A DNA stretch of 11,288 nucleotides, taken from assembly GCA_946615875.1 (NCBI GenBank), contig CAMOIK010000061.1:1-11288 (forward strand). The letters are read 5' to 3'. This document shows positions 6,118 to 11,288 of this stretch, in pieces. The notes below the pieces were generated by a model, which saw only the letters and a list, made by a program, of their open reading frames with translations, was not told where the DNA came from and did not search any database. The DNA comes from an uncultured Verrucomicrobiota bacterium. GTDB taxonomy: Bacteria; Verrucomicrobiota; Kiritimatiellia; RFP12; UBA1067. Position 1 is the stretch's first letter. Every line of letters begins with the position of its first letter. The position numbers and the translations under genes were made by a program.

Positions 6118-6932
6118 AGCTGCACCGTCCGCGCCTGAAGCCGAGCGCGCCAGCCGAGGAGAAGCCGCGCCACAAGTTCAAGGCCGTGATAGCCTACGAT
6201 GGGACGGCGTTCGCCGGGTGGCAGTACCAGGGCAACGCGCTTGCCGTCCAGCAGGTTGTGGAGGAGGCTCTGTCGTGGCTAGACGAGAATCCCGTCCGCG
6301 TGTACGGTTCGTCGCGCACCGACGCCGGCGTGCACGCCAAGGGGTTCGTGGCGCACTTCTGGCTGCGCAAGCCCATTCCGCCAGACAAGGTGCTGAGGGC
6401 GATCAACTCACACCTTCCCGAAGCCGTGCGCTTCCTCAAGGTATCGAAGGCGAACGACGACTTCAACGCGCAACTCTCCGCCTACGGGAAGGAGTACCGC
6501 TACCACATATACCAGGGGCCAATCATGCCGCCACACCTGGTGCCCTACTGGACATACTGCCACCACGAACTCGACCTCGAAGCGATGCGGAAGGCTGCGA
6601 CGCTTTTCGTTGGGCGGCACGACTTTCGTTCGTTCGCGGCGGCGTCGGACAAGCCCATGAACAACTGCGTGCGTGAAATCTACTCGTGCGAAGTCAAAAA
6701 GTCCGGGCCCAAGCACGTGATAATCGTTCGCGGCAACGGCTTCCTCTACAAGATGGTGCGCTCGATGGCCGGCTTCCTGATTTCCGTTGGCAAGGGCAAC
6801 GAGAGGCCGGAGGCGGTCCGGGAACTTCTCGAACGCCACGAGCCGCGCACGGCCCGCGTGGAAACAGCGCCGGCGCGCGGGCTCTTCCTCTGGAAGGTTT
6901 TCTACAGAAAGCTTGGCGGACTGGAAGGTTGA
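6114..6932 (+). CDS. truA: tRNA pseudouridine(38-40) synthase TruA
   Basis: TruA isomerises uridines 38-40 in the tRNA anticodon arm. The 272 aa have an unusual charged N-terminal extension of about 21 residues before the first core strand, FKAVIAYDGTAFAGWQ (22-37). The catalytic motif is GSSRTDAGVHA with D70. Later family blocks are FNAQLSAYGKEYRYHIY, FVGRHDFRSF, GNGFLYKMVRSMAG and the C-terminal APARGLFLWKVFY, all expected. The ATG at 6114 overlaps the manC stop by 4 bases. The frame is open further upstream to 5883, but that part is out-of-frame manC sequence and is not credible as protein. DUF192 starts one base after the TruA stop. The function is housekeeping; its place in an envelope operon looks incidental. 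Confidence 0.95.
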   Translation: MKLHRPRLKPSAPAEEKPRHKFKAVIAYDGTAFAGWQYQGNALAVQQVVEEALSWLDENPVRVYGSSRTDAGVHAKGFVAHFWLRKPIPPDKVLRAINSHLPEAVRFLKVSKANDDFNAQLSAYGKEYRYHIYQGPIMPPHLVPYWTYCHHELDLEAMRKAATLFVGRHDFRSFAAASDKPMNNCVREIYSCEVKKSGPKHVIIVRGNGFLYKMVRSMAGFLISVGKGNERPEAVRELLERHEPRTARVETAPARGLFLWKVFYRKLGGLEG

Positions 6933-6933
6933 G

Positions 6934-7221
6934 ATGTCGGTTCGAGTAGCCAGAGGGTTCTGGGATCGCGTCCGAGGCTTGATGTTCGTCCGCGACATGG
7001 CGCCTGGCGAAGGATTGCTCATCGAGCGCTGCAATGCCATACACACCTGTTTCATGCGTTTCGCGATCGACGCGACATTCTTGGACGCAGAAGGCAACGT
7101 AGTCAAGGTCGTGCGCAACATCCGTCCATGGCGGCTTTGCGTATTCGGCGGACGACGCGCCGTCAAGGTGCTGGAGACGAAGGCCGCCCCGGCGGATGAA
7201 ACGTGCAAGTGCCGAGAATGA
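6934..7221 (+). CDS. DUF192-family small protein
   Basis: This 95-aa protein matches the DUF192 pattern. It has a W-D-R-V-R-GLMFV opening (residues 9-18), the CNAIHTCFMRFAIDATFLDAEGNVV segment (32-56; the family's h-s-F-x-M-x-x-x-x-x-LD core), and RNIRPWR (59-65) followed by a VLE near the end. The biochemical function of the family is not established; many members are exported, but this one has no signal peptide and would be cytosolic if the start is right. ATG 6934 is chosen because GGAAGG (6923-6928) lies 5 bases upstream and because residues encoded further upstream are Arg/Ser-rich shadow sequence of truA. It starts one base after the truA stop, so it is very likely cotranscribed with it. 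The C-terminus ends in CKCRE, a small Cys pair of unknown meaning. Confidence 0.82.
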   Translation: MSVRVARGFWDRVRGLMFVRDMAPGEGLLIERCNAIHTCFMRFAIDATFLDAEGNVVKVVRNIRPWRLCVFGGRRAVKVLETKAAPADETCKCRE

Positions 7222-7229
7222 ATATGCAA

Positions 7230-7258
7230 TTGCCCTTCGCGCCTGGAAATGCTAAACT
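7230..7258 (+). promoter_or_regulatory. putative sigma-70 promoter of the PfkB kinase gene
   Basis: TTGCCC (7230-7235) and TAAACT (7253-7258) match the -35 and -10 consensus at 4 of 6 bases each, with an ideal 17-base spacer. It lies in the 92-base gap after the DUF192 gene, and initiation near 7265 would give a leader of about 49 bases containing the hairpin and ribosome site below. No experimental support; the assignment is by eye. Confidence 0.45.
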
Positions 7259-7279
7259 GTGCGGCGCTTGAAGCGATTC

Positions 7280-7298
7280 AGGGGCCGTGGCGGCCCCT
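7280..7298 (+). promoter_or_regulatory. GC-rich leader hairpin upstream of the PfkB kinase
   Basis: AGGGGCC (7280-7286) pairs with GGCCCCT (7292-7298) around a 5-base loop, a strong 7-bp stem. No T-run follows, so it is not a normal terminator for the upstream operon. It ends 3 bases before the ribosome binding site AAAGGA (7302-7307), so it could affect translation or protect the 5' end. It does not match a riboswitch that I recognise. Confidence 0.5.
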
Positions 7299-7313
7299 CC
7301 GAAAGGATGTGAC

Positions 7314-8195
7314 ATGGGAAAACCGACAAAATTCTTCTGCCTGTGCATGAGCCCCGCGATAGACGCGACGGTGGCTCTGCCCTGCGCCCCGAGGGGCGAG
7401 GGCGAGATATTCAAGGACATTCACGACGCCGAGAACGTGGGCGGCAAGGCGGTCAACGTGGCGCGATGGCTCGCGCTGCGCGGTGCGCCTGTCGTGTGCG
7501 GAGGTCTGCTTGGCAGGGACAACGACGCCGGCTTTGCCAGGGAGCTGGAGAAATTCGGCATCACCGACGCATTCCTGCGCGTGCCTGGCGCCACGCGCCG
7601 AAACGAGATGCTGACCTGGCCCGGCGGCTCCGTAAAGCTGAACCGCGCCGCGTTTCCGCAGCTCGAGTCGCTCGCCGGCCTTGACTGCCTGTCGGCCGCC
7701 AAGGGATGCGACGTGGCGGTGCTGAGCGGATCGCTGCCGCCATGCTGCCCCAAATCGTTCTATGCGCAGGCCGTAGCCACGCTCAAGGCCATGGGTCTGG
7801 TCATTGTGCTGGACGCAAGCGGCGAGGCCATGCGACTTGGGCTAGAAGCCCGCCCAGACCTGATAAAGCCGAATTCCGACGAGTGCGAGGCGCTTATTGG
7901 ATTCACGCCGAAATCGCCAGACGATTTCGCGCGCGCCACACGGCTGCTGCGCGAAAAGGCGGCGCACGCAATCATTTCCGACGGAGCATCCGGCGCGTGG
8001 TTCGACGGCGAGTTCGTGGCTGCGCCCAAGGTGGATGTGGTGGACACGACCGCCGCCGGCGACACGCTCCTCGCAGAATATTGCTGGCAGACATTCGCCG
8101 CGGGGGCTTCCAAGGGCGAAGCGGCCGCACGCGCCGTGGCCGCCGGCTCGGCCGCCTGCACCATGCCGGGCAGCCTTCCTCCGCCGCTGACCTGA
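7314..8195 (+). CDS. PfkB-family sugar-phosphate kinase (1-phosphofructokinase/tagatose-6-P kinase-like)
   Basis: Ribokinase-fold kinases of this type phosphorylate a sugar or sugar phosphate with ATP. The 293 aa show the 1-phosphofructokinase-like opening SPAIDATV (13-20), GGKAVNVARWLALRG (43-57) and GGLLGRDNDAGF (63-74), then LSGSLPP (137-143), IKPNSDECEAL (184-194), and the C-terminal signature DTTAAGDTLLA (244-254) with catalytic base D250 and the anion-hole glycine before it. The usual T-G-A-G-D is T-A-A-G-D. The subfamily with N/S-PAID starts includes FruK and LacC, but the substrate cannot be fixed. The start ATG 7314 has AAAGGA 6 bases upstream. A longer reading from 7287 would run through the leader hairpin and is rejected. 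It has its own likely promoter, and it ends 8 bases from the stop of the convergent lipoprotein gene. Confidence 0.87.
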   Translation: MGKPTKFFCLCMSPAIDATVALPCAPRGEGEIFKDIHDAENVGGKAVNVARWLALRGAPVVCGGLLGRDNDAGFARELEKFGITDAFLRVPGATRRNEMLTWPGGSVKLNRAAFPQLESLAGLDCLSAAKGCDVAVLSGSLPPCCPKSFYAQAVATLKAMGLVIVLDASGEAMRLGLEARPDLIKPNSDECEALIGFTPKSPDDFARATRLLREKAAHAIISDGASGAWFDGEFVAAPKVDVVDTTAAGDTLLAEYCWQTFAAGASKGEAAARAVAAGSAACTMPGSLPPPLT

Positions 8196-8203
8196 CGGCG
8201 CGC

Positions 8204-9169
8204 TCAAAGCTCAATCGTGGCAACCACGGGGAAGTGGTCGCTAGGATAGAGCTTCTTGCCGGGACGCGCCGCGCCGATCGTGGCGTAGTCGAGCACGGAG
8301 ACGCCTGGCGAGACGTAGATGTAGTCGATGCGCGCGCCGAAATCCTCCCATGCGTGACCGCCGTTCTTTGTTTTGTCGGCGTCCGGCGAACCCTTGCGCG
8401 CGTTGCGCACGACTTCGGGCTTGGCCAGCGCTTCGGTCGTCTCGCGCTCGGCATCGAGCCAATGCCATCCGTTGAAAGTGCGCCACGGCCCCTGCGGCAG
8501 CGTCTTCGTTTCGTACAGCGCATTCTTCAGGATGGCCGCGACGGCGAGCGCCGGCGCCTCCGTTTCGCGGCAGTTGTGGTCGCCCGTGAAGACGATGGGC
8601 GTTAGCGCACCGAACTCCTTCATGCGCTCGATGACCAGCAGCATCCCCTTCTCGCGCGCCAGCGCGCTTACGTGATCGGTATGTGTGTTGGCAAACGCAA
8701 AGCGGCGTCCGGTCGCCTTGTCACGCAACACCACGTAGGAACAAACGCGCGGACAGGCCGCGCCCCACCCTTTCACGCCGGGCGTTTCAGGCGTCTCGGA
8801 GAGCCAGAACGTCCCGGACTTCTCCGCCTCGAATTTGTCCTTGCGGTATGCGACAGGCGAAGCCTCGCCCGATACGCGGTCGGCTTCGCGATGCTCGCCC
8901 ACGAACTCGAACTCCGGCAGTTGTTCGCGCAGATACTGCGCCTGGTCCGGACAGACCTCCTGAAGGCCTACGACATCAAAGGCGAGTTCACGCATGAGCG
9001 CCACCATGTCGGCTTTGCGCTCCTGCCAGGCGTTCGGCGTCCCTTTGTCGCCCGGCGAGAGACGGATGTTGTAGGTGCACACGCGCACGCGGGCAACTTC
9101 CGGCGCGGTGCGGCAGCCCGCGAAAACAAGCGCCGCCAAGGCGCAGAACGCTATCGCTATTCTCTTCAT
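8204..9169 (-). CDS. endonuclease/exonuclease/phosphatase-fold lipoprotein
   Basis: This is a 321-aa member of the EEP (DNase I-like, Mg-dependent phosphodiesterase) fold. The N-terminus MKRIAIAFCALAALVFAGC is a signal peptide ending in a lipobox-like FAGC (C19), so it is probably an exported lipoprotein. Active-site blocks are CTYNIRL (N34), VGLQEV (E71), NTHTDH (161-166; H163, D165), TGDHNC (195-200; D197, N199), RIDYIYVSP (D282) and YPSDHFPV (D311, H312). All expected catalytic residues are present. The start at 9169 is chosen because of the signal peptide and an AAGGA-type site about 8 bases upstream. Codons upstream to 9436 are shadow of the fumarase gene. It lies 49 bases after the fumarase beta gene on the same strand and may share its mRNA. 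The substrate is unknown (nucleic acid, phospholipid or sugar phosphate). Confidence 0.86.
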   Translation of the reverse strand: MKRIAIAFCALAALVFAGCRTAPEVARVRVCTYNIRLSPGDKGTPNAWQERKADMVALMRELAFDVVGLQEVCPDQAQYLREQLPEFEFVGEHREADRVSGEASPVAYRKDKFEAEKSGTFWLSETPETPGVKGWGAACPRVCSYVVLRDKATGRRFAFANTHTDHVSALAREKGMLLVIERMKEFGALTPIVFTGDHNCRETEAPALAVAAILKNALYETKTLPQGPWRTFNGWHWLDAERETTEALAKPEVVRNARKGSPDADKTKNGGHAWEDFGARIDYIYVSPGVSVLDYATIGAARPGKKLYPSDHFPVVATIEL

Positions 9170-9218
9170 CGTATCTTTCCTTTTTCTTTGATCGTCATGC
9201 AAATCTTCTCCGGCGGCA

Positions 9219-9788
9219 TCATCCGACCAGCGCGGCCAGCGCCGTGCGCGAATGCTCCGCCACGTCGGCGAAAAGGCTGCGGCCATGCGCATCCATCGCC
9301 ACCACGCCCCGGAAATCCTCCACCTCGAAATGCCAGCACGCTTCCGCCGCGCCGAACTCGTCGAGGAAATCCACTCCCGCGACGCGGCGGACGGAGGCGG
9401 CGGAAATTGCGGCCGCGCCGCCCACCGCCTGCACATAGACGCATCCGCACTCCTTCATGGCGGCGAGCGTCGCGGCGTCCATGCCGCCCTTGCCTATTAT
9501 CAGCCTCACGCCGCTGCGTCGTATGAAGTCCGGCTCGTAAGGGTTTTCCCTCACGCTCGTAGTGGGCCCTGCGGCGTTCACGCGCCAGCCGTCACCGTCG
9601 CGCACCACGACAGGCCCGCAGTGGTACAGCGCGCCGTCGCGGAAATCCACGTCTATCGGCTTGCCGTCGGCGAACCACTTGTGGAACTTGTCGCGCCCGG
9701 TGTAGACGATGCCCGATATCGAGACGGCGTCTCCGGCCTTCAAGGTTCTCACGGCGGCTTCGGAGAACGGATATGCGAGTCTGGTCAT
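9219..9788 (-). CDS. class I fumarate hydratase / L-tartrate dehydratase beta subunit (C-terminal domain)
   Basis: In two-subunit class I hydro-lyases the beta subunit binds substrate together with an alpha subunit that holds the 4Fe-4S cluster. The 189 aa match TtdB/FumA C-terminal domains. Visible blocks are LKAGDAVSISGIVYTGRDKFHKWF (residues 16-39; R32, D33, H36, K37), LYHCGPVV (54-61), GPTTS (74-78), IGKGGM (98-103), and E148-ACWHFEVEDFRGVVAMDAHGRSLF to residue 172. It has the normal beta-subunit length and no sign of truncation. The ATG overlaps the rhaB stop by 4 bases (ATGA), so translation is probably coupled to rhamnulokinase. No alpha subunit is present here: the next gene on the strand is the lipoprotein. 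Fumarase and tartrate dehydratase cannot be told apart from sequence alone; another hydro-lyase acting in sugar-acid breakdown is also possible. Confidence 0.9.
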   Translation of the reverse strand: MTRLAYPFSEAAVRTLKAGDAVSISGIVYTGRDKFHKWFADGKPIDVDFRDGALYHCGPVVVRDGDGWRVNAAGPTTSVRENPYEPDFIRRSGVRLIIGKGGMDAATLAAMKECGCVYVQAVGGAAAISAASVRRVAGVDFLDEFGAAEACWHFEVEDFRGVVAMDAHGRSLFADVAEHSRTALAALVG

Positions 9789-11218
9789 CGCGCTTCTCTC
9801 GCGATCGCCTTGCGCGCGGCGGCGAGGTCCGGGAATTCGCCAAGCGCTATCATCTGCACTATGAGATTGCCGATCGCCGTGCCTTCGACAGGGCCGGCGA
9901 ACACCTCGAGGCCCGTGGCGGACGCCGTGAGCTCGTTGAGGTGCTTATCCTGGCAGCCGCCGCCGACTATGTTTATGGACGTGTATTCCATGCCGGTCAG
10001 CGACGAGAGCGTCTTTATGGCGTCGGCGTAGCACTGCGCCAGCGAGAGATAGACGCACTGCATGAGCTCGCCTATTTTCACCGGCGCGGCGAAACCTTTG
10101 TCGCGCGCGGCGGCCGTCACTTCCGCAATCATGGAAGCCGGGTTGAGGAAGCGGCGGTCGTTCACGTCGATGACGGCGCGGCAGTCGGTCGCCGTCTGCG
10201 CGAGCGCGGAGAGGTCTGCGAATGAATACTGCCGCCCGGCCTCGTAGTCCGCGAGCCCGGCGAGCGCCTTGCGCGTGGCCTCGCCGTCCTTCCCTTCCAC
10301 GTAGCTGACGCCGTTCAGTTCGCGGCGTATGGACTGGATCATCCACAAGCCCATGATGTTCTTGAGGTAGCGGTAGCGTCCCCACGCGCCTCCCTCGTTC
10401 GTGAAGTTGGCGGCGCACGACGCCGCGCCGGTGATGGGGCGCGTGTTCTCGACGCCGAGCAGCGACCATGTGCCGCTGGAGAGATAAACCGCCTGGTCGT
10501 CGCGTGCGGGCACGGCCAGATACGCGCTGGCGGTATCGTGCAGCGCCGCCAGCACCACCTTCACGCCGCGATACTCCCCGACGGTCGCGCCTGGCATCTC
10601 CAGCCGCCCGAACATCTTCTGCGGCAGCCCGAGCCTGCCGATCAAATCGCGGTCCCAATCCTTCGCGGCGGCGTCGAGCAACGCGGTGGTGGAGGAGTCC
10701 GTGTATTCGTGGACGATGTTGCCGGTCAGCCTGTAGTTGAGGTATTCGGGGACCATCAAGAACTTCGCCGCCTTCTCCAGCTGTTCCGGGTGCTCCTTCT
10801 TCAGCGCCCACAACTGGTAGATGGTGTTGAACGGCGTCTTCTGGATGCCTGTCCGCGCATAAAGCTCTGCGAACGGCATCACCGTCGCCTCGATCTCGGC
10901 GTCGGCTCCGTCGGTCCGCGCATCGCGATAGGCGACGGCGTCGCTGCAAAGTTCGCCGTTTTCGTCCAGCAGCACGAAATCCACACCCCACGTGTCTATG
11001 CCGATGGCGTCCAGCGCGGTTCGCTCCAAAGCCGCGTCGATGCCGGCCTTTACGTTGGCGACCAGTTTCTCCATGTCCCAGCAGTCGTGCCCGTCCTTGC
11101 GGATTTGCGAGTTGTCGAAGCGGTAGATCTCTTCGAGTGCAATCTTGCCGTCAACCACGGTGCCCAGCATGTGGCGCCCGGAACTCGCGCCAATGTCAAT
11201 TGCGAGATACTTTTTCAT
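9785..11218 (-). CDS. rhaB: rhamnulokinase
   Basis: RhaB phosphorylates L-rhamnulose to L-rhamnulose-1-phosphate in L-rhamnose breakdown, in the cytosol. The 477 aa fit the FGGY kinase family. Blocks in order are MKKYLAIDIGASSGRHM (1-17, first phosphate loop), IGIDTWGVDF with the catalytic-region Asp, TPFNTIYQL, LTGN--HEYTDSSTTALLD, LAALHDTASAY, YLSSGTWSLLG (ATP phosphate 2), TNEGGAWGRYRYLKNIMGLWMIQ, LNPASM, and INIVGGGCQDKHLNELTASATGLEV--GPVEGTAIGN (adenosine site). These match rhamnulokinase rather than xylulokinase or glycerol kinase. ATG 11218 is preferred because the FGGY fold starts there; an ATG at 11230 would add MCAV only. There is no Shine-Dalgarno before 11218. The 3' end overlaps the fumarase beta gene by 4 bases. 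Rhamnose isomerase and aldolase genes are not in the window. Confidence 0.95.
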   Translation of the reverse strand: MKKYLAIDIGASSGRHMLGTVVDGKIALEEIYRFDNSQIRKDGHDCWDMEKLVANVKAGIDAALERTALDAIGIDTWGVDFVLLDENGELCSDAVAYRDARTDGADAEIEATVMPFAELYARTGIQKTPFNTIYQLWALKKEHPEQLEKAAKFLMVPEYLNYRLTGNIVHEYTDSSTTALLDAAAKDWDRDLIGRLGLPQKMFGRLEMPGATVGEYRGVKVVLAALHDTASAYLAVPARDDQAVYLSSGTWSLLGVENTRPITGAASCAANFTNEGGAWGRYRYLKNIMGLWMIQSIRRELNGVSYVEGKDGEATRKALAGLADYEAGRQYSFADLSALAQTATDCRAVIDVNDRRFLNPASMIAEVTAAARDKGFAAPVKIGELMQCVYLSLAQCYADAIKTLSSLTGMEYTSINIVGGGCQDKHLNELTASATGLEVFAGPVEGTAIGNLIVQMIALGEFPDLAAARKAIAREAR

Positions 11219-11228
11219 GACGGCGCAC

Positions 11229-11234
11229 ATTATA
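11229..11234 (-). promoter_or_regulatory. consensus -10 box (TATAAT) just upstream of rhaB
   Basis: A perfect TATAAT on the - strand lies in an A/T-rich island, with an overlapping TATGAT four bases further upstream. Only 10 bases separate it from the rhaB ATG, so a normal start point would fall at or within a few bases of the ATG, giving a leaderless or near-leaderless mRNA. No -35 box is seen 16-18 bases upstream, where the heptamer repeat lies. This suggests activator dependence or an incidental match. Confidence 0.5.
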
Positions 11235-11239
11235 TCATA

Positions 11240-11274
11240 TTTAGTTGGTAGATGGTAGAGGGTAGTCGGTAGAA
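11240..11274 (-). repeat. heptamer tandem repeat (CTACCNN on the coding strand) upstream of rhaB
   Basis: Read on the + strand, four perfect 7-base units GGTAGNN occupy 11247-11253, 11254-11260, 11261-11267 and 11268-11274. A fifth degenerate unit (NNTAGTT) lies at 11240-11246. On the rhaB coding strand the units are CTACC plus two variable bases and are G-poor. They sit immediately upstream of the -10 box. The fixed five-base core with variable spacing bases is unlike simple slippage and suggests either a maintained binding array or a genome-wide intergenic repeat family. Confidence 0.75.
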
Positions 11275-11288
11275 GATTGACAACCAAA

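Noticed and set aside
7280..7298. Leader hairpin read as the intrinsic terminator of the upstream operon
   Set aside because: The stem is followed by CCGAAAGG rather than a T-run and lies closer to the next gene's ribosome site than to the DUF192 stop.
9170..9436. N-terminal extension of the EEP lipoprotein into the fumarase gene
   Set aside because: Upstream residues are Arg/Trp/Pro-rich shadow sequence; the signal peptide and ribosome site fix the start at 9169.
9252..11251. Long + strand open frames opposite the fumarase beta and rhaB genes
   Set aside because: They mirror conserved - strand enzymes and their translations are Arg/Ala/His-rich without any family motif.
11240..11274. Heptamer array read as a CRISPR or origin (iteron) array
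   Set aside because: Units are only 7 bases with no spacers of CRISPR size, and no replication initiator or AT-rich unwinding region with DnaA boxes is seen nearby.
11278..11283. TTGTCA (- strand) as the -35 of the rhaB promoter
   Set aside because: It is 43 bases from the TATAAT, far beyond the usual 16-18 base spacer.

Overview
This window looks like a stretch of a Gram-negative, fairly high-GC bacterial chromosome (visibly GC-rich; not counted). Lipid A/LPS-type genes point to an outer membrane. My best guess is a PVC-group bacterium (Kiritimatiellota/Verrucomicrobiota/Lentisphaerota type), possibly an uncultured fermenter of plant or algal sugars. That rests on recalled features: G-poor tandem-repeat-like tracts in front of start codons, an AACCACG..AACACGAAAG-like short element, and the gene mix. 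It is not proven by any marker gene here. No mobile element, CRISPR array, tRNA or rRNA was seen. No gap between genes exceeds about 100 bases, so there is no long non-coding stretch.

Left part, + strand (1-3195): the 3' end of a stand-alone IMP cyclohydrolase (the N-terminal half of PurH, ending before any AICAR-transformylase domain). An envelope trio follows: an LpxL/HtrB-like acyltransferase, a family 4 glycosyltransferase behind a G-free leader, and a FabG-type ketoreductase translationally coupled to the glycosyltransferase.

Middle, + strand (3254-7221): a tightly packed probable operon of gpsA (glycerol-3-phosphate for phospholipids), an A24 prepilin peptidase, a monofunctional mannose-1-phosphate guanylyltransferase (GDP-mannose), truA (tRNA pseudouridine synthase) and a short DUF192 protein. 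Two of its junctions are 4-base ATGA overlaps. A PfkB-family sugar kinase (7314-8195) follows with its own plausible sigma-70 promoter and a leader hairpin.

Right part, - strand (8204-11218): rhamnulokinase (rhaB), preceded by a five-unit heptamer repeat and a TATAAT box close enough to imply a leaderless or near-leaderless mRNA. It overlaps by 4 bases a lone class I fumarase/tartrate dehydratase beta subunit, and 49 bases further on lies an endonuclease/exonuclease/phosphatase-fold lipoprotein. The + and - transcription units converge with only 8 bases between stop codons.

As a whole the left and middle parts supply envelope building blocks (lipid A acylation, glycan transfer, acyl chains, glycerol-3-phosphate, GDP-mannose) mixed with housekeeping genes. 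The right part is sugar catabolism. I did not find a clear new defence or biosynthetic system. The most unusual signals are the shared G-poor leaders, the split PurH, the Asp-for-Asn change in the ketoreductase, and the coupling of rhaB to an orphan fumarase beta subunit.
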